The notes under the pieces were generated by a model that had not been told where the DNA came from, ran no database searches, and saw nothing but the letters and a program-made list of their open reading frames with translations. The translations under genes and the position numbers were made by a program. Positions 23,068 to 33,839 of a stretch of 64,000 bases of DNA are shown here, in pieces. The stretch lies in the NCBI GenBank assembly GCA_025200525.1, contig CM045768.1:48062425-48126424 (forward strand), in the 5' to 3' direction. This DNA is from Camellia lanceoleosa. Lineage: Eukaryota > Streptophyta > Magnoliopsida > Ericales > Theaceae. How positions within the stretch are numbered: the stretch's first letter is position 1; every line of letters begins with the position of its first letter.

Positions 23068-26000
23068 GATGGGGATGAAGAACGCTTCTTTCTTCTCGGC
23101 TCGGGCTTAGCCGAAGCAGAGAAAAAAGAGTTGGAAGCTTTTTTTAGAGCAAATATTGAGGTGTTTGCTTAGACACCTTACGAAATGCCTGGCATTGACC
23201 CCGAGGTCATTTGCCACAAACTGAATGTTGATAGGTTGGCCAAACCTGTAATTCAATGAGCCAGAAGACCGACGGTGATGCACGTCGAAGCAGTAGAGGA
23301 AGAAATAGACAGATTTCTAGAGGCCAGGGCCATTAGAGAAGTTCACTACCCGACATGGCTATCCAATACAATGGTGGTAAAGAAGAAGAACGGTAAATGG
23401 AGGGTCTGCGTAGACTTTACCAGCCTCAATAAAGCCTGTCCCAAAGACAACTTTCCTCTACCCAAGATTGACCAGCTAGTAAATGCCACTTCAGGGCATG
23501 GAAGAATGAGCTTCCTAGATGCCTACAGGGGGTACCACCAGATAGCCATGTACCCCCCAGACGAAGAGAAGACCGCGTTCATCACCCCAACAGGCCTGTA
23601 CTATTATAGAGTAATGCCTTTCAGGTTGAAAAATGCAGGAACAACTTACCAAAGGTTGGTAACCAAAATGTTTAAACACCTAATTGGCCGAACAGTAGAA
23701 GTCTACATCGACGACATGGTCGTTAAGACCAAGGAGCCTGAGGGTCATCTCGTCGATCTAAAAGCAGTCTTTGAAATCCTTAAAACATATCAGCTCCGAC
23801 TCAATGCATCGAAGTGTGCATTTGGAGTTAGATATGGTAAGTTTTTAGGATACCTGGTGATCAGAAGGGGCATTAAGGCCAGCCCAGATCAGCTCAAGGC
23901 CATCCTAGAGTTGAAGAGCCCGACGTCGGCAAAACAGATGTAGATGCTAACTGGAAGGGCCGCAGCCCTGAACAGGTTTATAAGCAGAAGCTCAGACAAG
24001 TGCAAACCTTTCTTCAACTTAGTGAAAAAAGCCACCGACTTTCTTTGGATAGAGGAGTGCGAAGAAGCATTAACCGATCTGAAGAAGTACCTGACCACAG
24101 CTCCAATTCTTTTGAATCCAGAACCCGGGGAGGAGCTGTTCGCATTTCTGGCGCTTTAGAACATGCGATAAGTGCAGTACTAATCCGAAAAGAAAAAGGG
24201 GAGCAAAGGGCTGTTTACTATGTAAGCAAAACCCTAGCCAACGCAGAAACGAGGTATCTACCCTTAGAGAAATTGGCACTAGCTTTAGTAATGGCTTCAA
24301 AGAAGTTGAACCATTACTTTTAGGCCCATAAAATTATGGTACTGATAAAACATCTATTGAAGTCCCTATTGCAGCAGGGAGACTTAACAGGAAGAATAGC
24401 CAGATGGGCAGTCGCCCTAGGCCAGTATGATCTGGAGCACAGGCCTAGAACAGCAATCAAAGGTCAGGTTTTGGCCGACTTCGTGGCCGAGTTCATGCCA
24501 GAATCCATCAAACATCAGGCTCCGTTGAGCCAAGATAAACGATATCCAAACAAGCAAGGAGAAGCCCAGCCAAAGACAAAAGAACAAAGGAAAGAGGACA
24601 AACTTAGACCCTACAGCATTTATATCGGCGACTCCTTTCGACTATTTGTTGATGGGAGTTTAAACCGACAAGGAGCGGGGGCAGGAGTAGTACTGATATC
24701 CCCAGATGGGCAGGTACTAGAACAATCGATTCGTTTGGGGTTCAAGGCCTCAAACAATGAAGCAGAATACGAAGCACTCATTGCAAGACTAAAATTGGCA
24801 GCAGTAGTACAAGCAGATAAGGTAATAGTTTTTTGTGATTCACAATTGATAGTCAATCAGGCAACAGGAGAATATGCAGCCCGAGATGAAAGAATGTCGG
24901 CATATGCAAAGGAGGTTATCAGGTTGGCGGCCTTATTCCAGAACTGTCGACTACTCCAGGTAAACCGAGATGATAACAGCCACGCCGATGTGTTGGCCAA
25001 CCTAGTTAGTGTAGTACAATCTGGAAAAGCAAGGACAATAATGATTGATTACTTGTCGGGCCCGAGCATTGAACCAGTAACCACAGAGGGTGAAGCAATG
25101 TGCGTAGACATGGGATCAAGCTGGATGGATGCAATTGTTGCGTTCCTAAAAGAAGGAAAGCTGCCAGATGACCGCAATGAGGCACACAAGATCAGATTAA
25201 AGTCGGCAAAATTCAGTCGGATAGCAGAAGGACATCTCTATAGAAGGTCTTTCACTGGACCCCTTTTAAGGTGTGTACACTCTTTACAAGTCGAAGATTT
25301 TTTATATGAAATAGATGAAGGAATTTGTGAAAGCCACGCTGGAGGCAGATCACTCGTTCTTAGGGCCGTCACCCAGGGGTATTGGTGGCCTTACATGCAG
25401 AAAGATGCAGAAGTCTATGTAAAGAAGTGTGAACAATGCCAAAGGTTTGCACCTCTGATACACCAGCCAGCAGCAGACCTAAACCCTATATCCAGTCCTT
25501 AGCCATTTGCCCAATGGGGCATGGATCTCGTTGGGCAACTGGACAAAGGAAGTACTTGCTGGTAGCAACATATTACTTCACTAAATGGATAGAAGCTGAA
25601 CCTCGTGCCAGGATCCGAGATGTGGACGTGAAGAACTTCATTTGGAAGAACATTATCACCAGGTTTGGGATTCCAAGAGCAATTGTTGCAGACAATGGAA
25701 CTCAATTTGATAGTAAGCTAATCAAGAACTTCTGTGCAAAGTTCAAGATCAAGAACTACTTTTCAACCCCAAGCTGTCCACAAAGTAATAGACAAGCAGA
25801 AGCATCCAACAAAGTAATTATGGATGGGATAAAGAAGAGGCTGCAAGTAGCAAAAGGAAAGTGGGTAAACGAATTGCCCAATGTACTCTGGGCATATCGG
25901 ACTACGCCGAGAAGATCAACAGGGGAATCCCCTTTTGCCATGGCTTATGGCACAGAAGCAATCATTCCGCTAGAGGTCGGCATCCCTGGGATCAGAACCC

Positions 26001-26346
26001 AGGGGGTAGAGAACGGGACTAATGATGTACTCTTAGCCTGAGATCTAGATCTTCTAGAAGAACGAAGGGAGAAAGCTACAATTCAGCTCGCAGCATACCA
26101 GCAACAGCTTGCCAGAGCTTATAACAAGAAGGTTAACTCAAGGGAATTTCAGATTGGTGACCTCGTCTTAAGAAAAGTCGTCGGCAACAAGAAGGATCCC
26201 AAAGAGGGCAAGCTTGGCCCAAATTGGGAAGGACCCTACAGAATCATCTCGGTGCTGGGCAATGGGGCATATCGGCTTGAAGATAATGAGGGCAAAGAGT
26301 TGCCAAGGCCTTGGAACACTTACAATTTGAAATTTTTCTATCATTA
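23068..26346 (+). pseudogene. Tat element reverse transcriptase, RNase H and integrase
   Basis: Reverse transcriptase lies at about 23270-23940 with the catalytic YIDDM box. The first RNase H region (about 23944-24320) is decayed. An archaeal-type RNase H lies at 24636-25030 (LFVDGSL at its start, NNEAEYEAL in its middle). The integrase zinc finger (H...H, C..C ending CEQCQRF) precedes the integrase core, which keeps VADNGTQF and an Arg-Gln-Ala-Glu segment (GQAE type, here RQAEASN), and a C-terminal segment ends at the stop 26344-26346. In-frame stops occur at 23065, 23170, 23258, 23941, 24157, 24321, 25499 and 26039. The dual RNase H supports the Tat assignment. Confidence 0.88.
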
Positions 26347-26501
26347 GAATTTCTTTGTTCCTTTGCCATTTGCCGAAGTAAATAAATAAAGATTTAGCTG
26401 GTTCTCTTTTCAAGATACTTGACATTGTCTCTAGAATACATGTATAATGAGAACCCAAGTGGAACTCAGGTTCACATTAGGGGGCAGAGAGAAGAAGAAT
26501 A

Positions 26502-26893
26502 TGTTTAACACTTGTTGAAATTTGTGGACAATTTACAAGTTGAAGTTAAACCGAAATCATTGTTTAACACTTGTTGAAATTTGTGGACAATTTACAAGTT
26601 AAAGTTAAACCGAAATCATTGTTTAACACTTGTTGAAATTTGTGAACAATTTACAAGTTAAAGTTAAACCGAAATCATTGTTTAACACTTGTTGAAATTT
26701 GTGGACAATTTACAAGTTGAAGTTAAACCGAAATCATTGTTTTAACACTTGTTGAAATTTGTGGACAATTTACAAGTTAAAATTAAACCGAAATCATTAT
26801 TTAACACTTATTGAAATTTGTGGACAATTTACAAGTTGAAGTTAAACCGAAATCATTGTTTAACACTTGTTGAAATTTTATATTTACAAGGTG
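26502..26893 (+). repeat. 59-bp tandem repeat, about 6.5 copies
   Basis: Units starting TGTTTAACACTTGTTG begin at 26502, 26561, 26620, 26679, 26738, 26798 and 26857 (the last partial). They lie between the integrase stop and the antisense gene, in the non-coding 3' part of the Tat element, a zone where Tat/Ogre elements often carry tandem repeats. Units differ by a few substitutions; one has an extra T. Confidence 0.93.
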
Positions 26894-27149
26894 AAACCAA
26901 GATTACGCCGAGAAGGGTAGTTAGGTACTTGCCGAGATAAATCATCAGTTTGTACAACCGAGGTGTGTCACCCCGAGAAGGTTGCACAAGGATTGAAGTG
27001 TATATTGAAGATATGCAAAATATTCTAAGTATGAAAGCATACAAGGCAAACATGCAAGCATTCAAAAGCAAAAGAGTTGTATTAAGAGAACATCGACGAT
27101 ATAAAGAGTTTTACATTACTTCAGAAAGGAAAAAAAACAAAACATAAAA

Positions 27150-29451
27150 CTAAGGTTCCTCAGCAGTAGCAGTTGGTTGAGTTTGAAGTTCAGACAATTG
27201 TTGAGAGGACACCTCGGCAGCCTTTTCCGCCGCGAGCTCGGCATCAATTTGGGCAAGGGTTTCGTCAAGGCTCTTGTCGGCAAAGGTGACGTCGGCTGAT
27301 GTCTTCTCAGAAGCAGCATCTTTGAGAACCTCATCACCCTCTTCATCTTGAGTCAAGTCTAGGACTTGCTCACTCTGAGAAAGGGACTTGGCCCCATAAG
27401 CATCTTTTGGCTTTCTCACCAAGGTCTCCTCCTCAGATTCGGAGTCATCATCAGATTGAGCTGGAGTTGGAGTTGGAAGGAATGGAAGAGGAATGGCGTC
27501 GGCGTTTCTCAAAGGCGAGTCCTCAGGGACATTAAGCTTTTTTAGAAGGGACATCCAACCAAAGGTGAAACCCTTGTTGCATGCCTCCTTCACTTGCTTT
27601 TCGTAGGCCTCTGTGACATCGGCCATTCCTTGGGCATACGCCTTCTCGTCGGCATCCTTGATTTCAGCCTCTTTTGTAGCCAAGGCCTCATGCAGCTCTT
27701 TTTGGGCCTGAGCCATCTTCTCCTCAGCCTCTCTTTTTTGGGACTCAGCAACCTTCCTAATGGCCTCAGCAGAATCAACCTTCTCTTCGACATCGGTTTG
27801 AGCCTTGATGGCAGCTTCGGCCTAGTCCTCTAACTTCTTCATTTTCGATTGAAGGCTTTTATTGGCTTTTTGAAGAGTAGAGAACTTCCTTTTCATCTCG
27901 GTCAACTTCTCCTGATTTTCAAAAGATTAAACAGAGAAAGAATGGGCATGCTGGATGGCCTGAAAAAAACACAAGACAAAAGTTATTGCAAAATCTTCTA
28001 AAGTACAAGAAAGGAAAAAATTGCCAGGTAAGGACACTTACTTGAACAGAACGCTGGAGCATCAGAGCATAATTTTCATATTCGCTCAAGTCGGCATTCC
28101 GATCAAGATCATTTGGTGATAAAGCGATCTTGGCGCTCTGGCCGATGTTGATGTCATCGGCACTATCAATAGCCAAGACTGGCTTATCCTCTAGAGTGAT
28201 TTTTGGGGCTTAGGGGGCAGCATGTTTTTGAGACCCCGAGGTTGTTGCAGAAGATGACCTCTGCTTTTTTGATTTTGGCGATTCACATGGTTGGGCCTCA
28301 GAGCACCTCTTCCTAGCAGAGGGTTGAGATTTGTCACTCTCAACCAACTTGGGATCGGCAAAGTATCCTCAGACTCAATCTGAGTAACTTTAGCCTTTGG
28401 CTAAACCCTTTTTATTCTTTTTGGCTTTAGAGGCTGGGTTGGAACTGGTTGGGCATCAACATCAGTTGGAATGCTAGCCAGGAGATCTTTGGCAACTGGT
28501 TTTGGGCGACCAATCTCAGCAGAAGAAACTGTTCGGCGTCGACGGCGGCATTGGGATATTGGAATCAAGTATGGAGCTGAGGTTGACGGTTGCTCAGCTG
28601 AATCAGAGGTTGATCCTTGGTCTATTCGAGATGTGGACGCAGTTTGTGAAGTTGTGGCGGATGGTAGAGAAAGGCTTTTCTTCTTCCTCCTAGGGACGTC
28701 GGGTAGAGCTGACTTGTATGTTGGAATAAAATTGAGAAGCAGAGGCGCCTTCCGTTTATGGACTGGCAAGTCCAAAAGTTTCTTCAAATCCTTGCTGGGA
28801 ATGAAGGATTGGTGAAAGTTTTTTGGTGGCTTAGGAACAGCTGCAAGAAAAGCAGACATTTAGAAATAGATAAAGTATGAAAGACTTTAAAAAACAAGTA
28901 GGTATGAATGCAGGGCTCTTACCATTGTCCTCTATAAAGACTGATCAAGGAAGAGGGAAGAGATGGAGGTCTTCATCTGGGGCAAACTCCCAGTTCCCCG
29001 AAGTAATGAAATAATCGTCCCTAGCTCCCTTGTTGGAGTTAGGGAGGTCGGCAATGATTTTGTATTTAGTGGACCTCGGTTTGAGGTAGTAAACGTAGCC
29101 GGTGTCTTTTTTGAGGCCACACATAATGTAGCAATATTGGATGTCGGCTAATGTGATCCTAGCGTTTTCTTGTTTGGCTAAGGCTATGATACCATTGATG
29201 GTTCGATAGGAATTGATGGAAAGTTGCATTGGGTTCAACTTGTAATAATGAAGTATTTCACGGAAAAGGGTGTTAAGTGGAAGCCGAAGTCCACACTCAA
29301 TAAAGGCTACCACAGGGAAAGACATGGAGTCATCAGTAGGCATGATGGAGTCATCATCCCCAGCCAACCTTAGATGGACGTCGGTTGGGATTTCAAACTC
29401 TTGTCTAAAGAATTCTAGTTTGGATGGGGTGTCTACCCCATGTTTCCACAT
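27150..29451 (-). pseudogene. Antisense gene of the Tat element (gypsy-type Transposase_28-like protein)
   Basis: Three exons on the minus strand, 29451-28923, 28840-28042 and 27959-27150, fit GT-AG introns. Exon 1 encodes the plant domain known as putative gypsy-type transposon protein (blocks around IPTDVHLRLAGDD, ECGLRLPLNTLF, YYKLNPMQLS). Exon 2 encodes a Ser/Pro/Lys-rich linker; exon 3 encodes an Ala/Glu/Lys coiled coil and an acidic tail. Breaks: a TGA at 28945-28947 near the end of exon 1, frameshifts and stops in exon 2 (after 28401), and a TAA early in exon 3. The same gene with the same intron positions occurs in the second Tat copy (62361 onward), so the antisense gene is a family trait. 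Its function is unknown. Confidence 0.85.
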
Positions 29452-30440
29452 ACCTATGATATCGGCTTAATCGAAGGGGTTGGATTTTCAGAAGATGTTT
29501 TGAAAGGGTTATTGGGACCTCGGCAAACACTTAGGTAAATGCAGGTTTCAGTTTTTTCCTAAATTATGGGTTCTACAGACAAATCCCAAACCTAAGTCTA
29601 TGGAAACGAAGATTGAAGGCACAAATCTAGAAAAGACACAAAAAACAGAAAACAAGAACAAGTTTCAGAATCAAGAACAAAGATGGACTATCAAGAACAT
29701 AGTGAGTACAAGGGGTACAAAGTCAAGAACAGTGGCAAAAATGCAAGAAAATTGTGAACAATGCGTGTATTCAAGACATGGGCAAGGGCAAAATCGTGGA
29801 ATAAACACACTCAGATATAAGATTCACAAATCGAATATTTAAACAAAGTAGTAATAGCAACAAGTAGTAAAGAGCATCAGAGAATTGAAAACGAAAGGAA
29901 CAGTGGCTTACCAGGAAAAGTGAAGCCGGTATGAAGATCGTCGAAGTCGAACCTTGATTCTGAAATGTGAGCAGTAGCTTCACCAAGAGGGAGAAATGAA
30001 GGCAGTTACAGAGCTTGAAGTCTGGAACAATGGTGGATTCAAGAGAAAAAAGTAATAGAGAGAAAAAGCAAGAGTATCGAATGAAAAGTGAAGAAATAAA
30101 AGAAGAGGGAAAAGTTTTTGTTAAAACTTGAAACAACGGTAAAAAAGGCGATTAATCGCCTAGAAGCGGCCGAATCGTCGACGCAGCACAAGACTTAGCT
30201 TACAAGGCGTCACAAGCACGATCCAATGAGGATAAGACGCGTGGATGAAGCGATTCAATAGTGATGCATGACAGCTCATACGAGTAAAGGAATTCACTGG
30301 AATTCTTGTTCTTTAAGGGAGACATGTCGGCCTTAAACAATGATCTCGACTAAAGTGATTTAAGGACGTCTTTGGAATGAGGAATGCGATATAGGTTCCA
30401 TCACCTCAGAATGCCGAGATAATAGAACCTAGGGGGTAGT
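29452..30440. other. Tat element 3' non-coding region with polypurine tract
   Basis: This is the promoter side of the antisense gene plus the 3' untranslated part of the element. The polypurine tract AACCTAGGGGGTAGT (30426-30440) borders the 3' LTR. No further frame with family features was recognised. Confidence 0.6.
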
Positions 30441-30979
30441 TGTGGGGATATATTTTTGAGTACCAGCACATGGCAAGGTGACGCCGATGTATCAGCCGAG
30501 GTGCCACATGTCCTGGTCGTAACGCCGAGATGATCTCAGTGTGGCCGAGGTTATCTCTGAAGATATCGGAATCTGAGATAAGCGGATAAGGGACAAGAGT
30601 CCTAGAATGAGGAAAGACTTCAAGATGGATAAGGATAATATTCTTAGGGAGTCTATCCTTATCTCTTGAGGAGTCCAAAGAAAGCACTGAATAGGAGTCC
30701 ATAGAAGTCAGGCTTCTATCAGGACTAGGATTGAGCTAACTATAAAAGAGAGGCACCCCCGTGGGTCTAAGGTACGCAATTTGTATTCTAAACAGTGAGA
30801 TTAGCACTATTGATTATCTTTGAGAGATATATTGACTTGATCGTCGGAGTGCCCTTGGCTGGACGAACCATCGCCAGAATCTTCTCTTTCTGTTGCAGGT
30901 TAGATAGGCGTCATCTATTTTGCCAGTGCTCTCCAACTGAATACTAAGTTGGCAGTGTGGTCAGAAAATCACCCACACA
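30441..30979 (+). repeat. 3' LTR of the Tat element
   Basis: Same length as the 5' LTR, no indels seen, 36 substitutions by eye count (30 transitions, 6 transversions). The ABRE/G-box of the 5' LTR is lost here by a single change. The LTR is followed by the duplication CTACA. Confidence 0.93.
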
Positions 30980-30984
30980 CTACA

Positions 30985-31632
30985 CCAAGCAACTGTAAAC
31001 CTATTTGTACCTGGTTTACTTCCCAACACGAGCTAACTACCACAATTTAAGTAAAAACAATTCTACAAATTCAGAATTTTGCATCAGGAAGTTGCCCAAA
31101 AAAATTAATGGACGGTTGAGATTTTGTTTTAGATGTATGCTCACTTTTCAACATTTTGAGTAAATTTTTTTTTTCTTCCTATTAACTTGGTTTTTCTGTT
31201 AAAGTAAATATATAAAGTTGATCCTCAATCACCACAATTGCCAAAGACTCCGAAAATATAATAATTCAATCATTATTAAGCATTCAAAGTTGATACACAT
31301 TCTGAACCACCAGAATGCCCAAACATAAATCCAATAAAAACTAGACCACAAATACTTCTTATATATATATATATATAATATTCTGCTAAGTTAGAAAACT
31401 TATCCAGAATTAACCATGAAATCTTATTTCAAATGTAAATAATAAACAAAGAAATTTAGAGCCGAAAACAATCACACAATCGGACACAATTATCTTACAT
31501 GACCGTGGGATCTACAAAATAGCGTGACCCTCCTCACATGAAAGAATTATATCCGATTTTATGATCGATTCTGTGTTCTTATTGTTTTATTTTTGTTTTA
31601 TAGAATTTTATTGAGTATCATTTGGTGGGCGG
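30985..31632. other. Spacer between the Tat element and PDC copy B
   Basis: AT-rich non-coding DNA with a (TA)n run near 31362-31375. This, joined to 19475-20085, was the original spacer between the two PDC copies before the Tat insertion. Confidence 0.5.
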
Positions 31633-31963
31633 CTATTGAAAGAAGAGACTGATAGCCCACACAGACAGCTCTTTGCTTGTGTCATGCTTGTCAATCATCA
31701 CTTCAATGAAGCACAAACAATCCTTCTTCTCCCCTGTTGCCATTCCAATTGCTTCAATTAGCTCCTCTTCATATCTCACCTGCAACAAAAATATATACAT
31801 TAAAAAAAAGTCCCACATTTATTTTTCTGTCTATCCATTATTGCACCTAAAGTTCAAAATTTCAAGTCTTAAAGCATATATATATATAACCTTTGTAGTC
31901 CAGCAGTTGCCTTCACCATTGTGGAGAGCATCCACAAGCCCAGTGTAGTTCCAATTCTTAATA
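31633..31963 (-). pseudogene. PDC pseudogene copy B, last exon and start of the previous one
   Basis: Exon 31779-31633 encodes the C-terminal region ([33 protein letters not shown]) but ends in a divergent tail and early stop instead of the usual Pro/Asn-rich end, probably after a frameshift. Exon piece 31963-31891 encodes [22 protein letters not shown]. The intron 31890-31780 is short and lacks the hAT element found in copy A. At 31955-31963 the exon is cut by the Pack-MULE; it resumes at 49930. Confidence 0.9.
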
Positions 31964-32261
31964 GGGAAATTTAGCTATAAACCCCATTTACCTTCCTTTC
32001 ATTGTTAAAAGGACTAAGAAAAAAATTATACTTACTAAACTCCCTCATAGTTATAAAGTCTTGCATAAAGGATAAAATTTATTATTTAAATATTTGATAT
32101 GACTATTATACCCTCAACTAATTCTTCTCACTCTCTCCCCCACTCTCTTCCTTTCTAAATTCACAGACAACTTCTACATATATAATCAGGGAGTGTTAGA
32201 TTTTCGATCAATTTGCAATCAATTTTTTTTTGGTAAAGGTTAAGAGATTCGGATTAGAGAG

Positions 32262-32440
32262 ATGATCAGAGCCGATGTTGTTTTGTGGCGGAAGAGATCG
32301 TCGGAGATGATCGGAGAAAGCTTCGACGACTACGACGTATTGCCTTCCGATTCTCATGAAGTTCATGTTCTTGCTGTTGATGATGGCGTCGTCGATCGAA
32401 AATTCATTGAATGATTGCTCAAAATCATCTCCTGCAAAGT
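32262..32440 (+). pseudogene. Captured first exon of a type-A response regulator (ARR-like)
   Basis: From ATG 32262 a frame encodes an N-terminal leader containing SSEMIGESFDD, then HEVHVLAVDD, VDRKFIE and LLKISSCKVT. These are the first beta strand and first helix of plant type-A response regulators of cytokinin signalling, with the acidic Asp-Asp pair of the phosphorylation pocket kept. A TGA replaces the conserved Arg codon after FIE, and the usual Ser after DD reads Gly. The match stops where the first intron of these genes normally begins, and CT-rich sequence follows, so exon 1, its 5' UTR (about 32160-32261) and part of intron 1 seem to have been taken from genomic DNA. The phospho-acceptor Asp lies in later exons and is absent. 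Confidence 0.85.
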
Positions 32441-32904
32441 TACAAATCAACTCTCTCTCTCTCTCTCTCTTTCCTCCCTCTCTCCCTTCTTGGAGGCGAC
32501 AAAGGCATGTTTGGTGGAGTTGTTTGGTTATACATATTTTTTTTAAACACAGATCTGAGTTTTGAATATATATGTATATATATATATATATATTTGTGTG
32601 TATGAGTGTTGTTGAATACATGTATTCTTTGAAATCAAAAGATAGAGAGATATTTGGATGTGTCCTCTTAAATGGCCACCTCAGTCAGATTATAATTATG
32701 TTGATATTTGGATGTTTTTGTTTAGTTTTTGATCTCTGTGTTTTGTGGTTATATATCCTTGTAATATAGATTTGTGTTTTTACTGGTTTTTGAATTGATC
32801 TGTTCATACTCAGCTTGTTCAATTGATGATCTATTCAATTTCTCTCTCCTTCTCTCTCTTTAATAAGAATCTCTCTAATAAGAATTTTGCACAGAAATCT
32901 CTGA

Positions 32905-33245
32905 ATCAGAGTAAAATTTTACTCTGGTTAAAAACATATTGATTTGCTTAAAAATATAAAATTTTACTTTGAATCATAGTAAACTTTACTCTGATTCATA
33001 GTAAAACTTTACTCTGAAATTTTACTTTGGTTAAAAACATGTTGATTTGCTTAACAATATAAAATTTTACTTTGAATCATAGTAAACTTTACTCGAATTT
33101 TACTCTGAATCAGAGTAAAGTTTACTATGATTCAAAGTAAAACTTTACTCTGAAATTTTACTTTGGTTAAAAACATGTTGATTTGCTTAACAATATAAAA
33201 TTTTACTTTGAATCATAGTAAACTTTACTCGAATTTTACTCTTAA
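32905..33245. repeat. About 137-bp tandem repeats with palindromic TTTACTCTGA motifs
   Basis: Three related units each contain GGTTAAAAACATGTTGATTTGC followed by AAAATTTTACTTTGAATCATAGTAAAC; the second and third start about 137 bp apart (33014 and 33151). ACTCTGAATCAGAGT is a palindrome within the array. It lies inside the Pack-MULE, downstream of the captured exon. Confidence 0.75.
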
Positions 33246-33472
33246 ATACACTGTGAAGATGGCTTAATAAGAGAGCTGATAAATATGAGGGTAATATAGT
33301 AAAAGAAACAAGTTTTAAAATATTATGGGGCTTTGAAAGTACTTATATAATTCTTGTTCTTTTGAAAGATAAATTAGAGGGTGATTTACAAGTAAGTCCT
33401 GTTTTAGCAAATAATGCTCTATTAAGTCCTAGTTCAAAAACTTTTCACCAGTAAGTTCCATAATCCATTAAT

Positions 33473-33720
33473 ATGACGAAACTACCCTTACCAAATCAAA
33501 ACACAAAACAAAAATCGCTGATTCACGATTTCATTGACAGTTCATCCCGTCATTTCTTACTCTCGCAGATTTCATTCTCACCTTCATCAATTTCGCCTTA
33601 CATTTCGTCTTCCTTCATCAATCTCGTCTTCCTTCATCAATCTCTTCTCAGATTTCCCATAAACAAACTAGATCATCAAACATTCAAACATCCGAACAAC
33701 CAAAAATGGTGAAAACAAGT
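33473..33720 (+). other. Putative 5' leader and first mini-exon of the Ulp1-like gene
   Basis: A Ser/Phe-rich, CT-rich leader-like stretch ends with ATG 33706 in a good context (CAAAAATGG), four codons, then a strong donor A/GTAAGATTC at 33719. If real, the following intron would span the whole 103-bp array to the coding exon near 40857. This is inference from signals only. Confidence 0.35.
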
Positions 33721-33839
33721 AAGATTCAAGTATCTTAAACCCTAGTTTTTGCGAAATCTTTCATTTTCGAAACTTTTGTTTTTCATTTCCATTTCAGCTT
33801 GAATGTTGAGTTCGAAACTTTCATTTTCGAACCTTTTGT

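Larger units (their letters stand above)
20091..30979 (+). mobile_element. Ty3/gypsy Tat-type retrotransposon, full length (10,889 bp)
   Basis: Two 539-bp LTRs (20091-20629, 30441-30979), perfect duplication CTACA (20086-20090, 30980-30984), primer-binding site TTTGGCGCCGTCTGTGG at 20631, and a polypurine tract ending AGGGGGTAGT at 30440. The order is gag, protease, reverse transcriptase, RNase H, a second archaeal-type RNase H, integrase, then an extra antisense gene before the 3' LTR. The dual RNase H and the antisense gene are marks of the Tat group (Ogre/Retand relatives). The LTRs differ at 36 positions by my count (about 93 percent identity), 30 of them transitions. Every long frame has stops, so it is inactive. 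Confidence 0.95.

Noticed and set aside
32208..32621. 137-residue minus-strand ORF
   Set aside because: It is the shadow of the plus-strand response-regulator fragment; the plus frame matches a known family.
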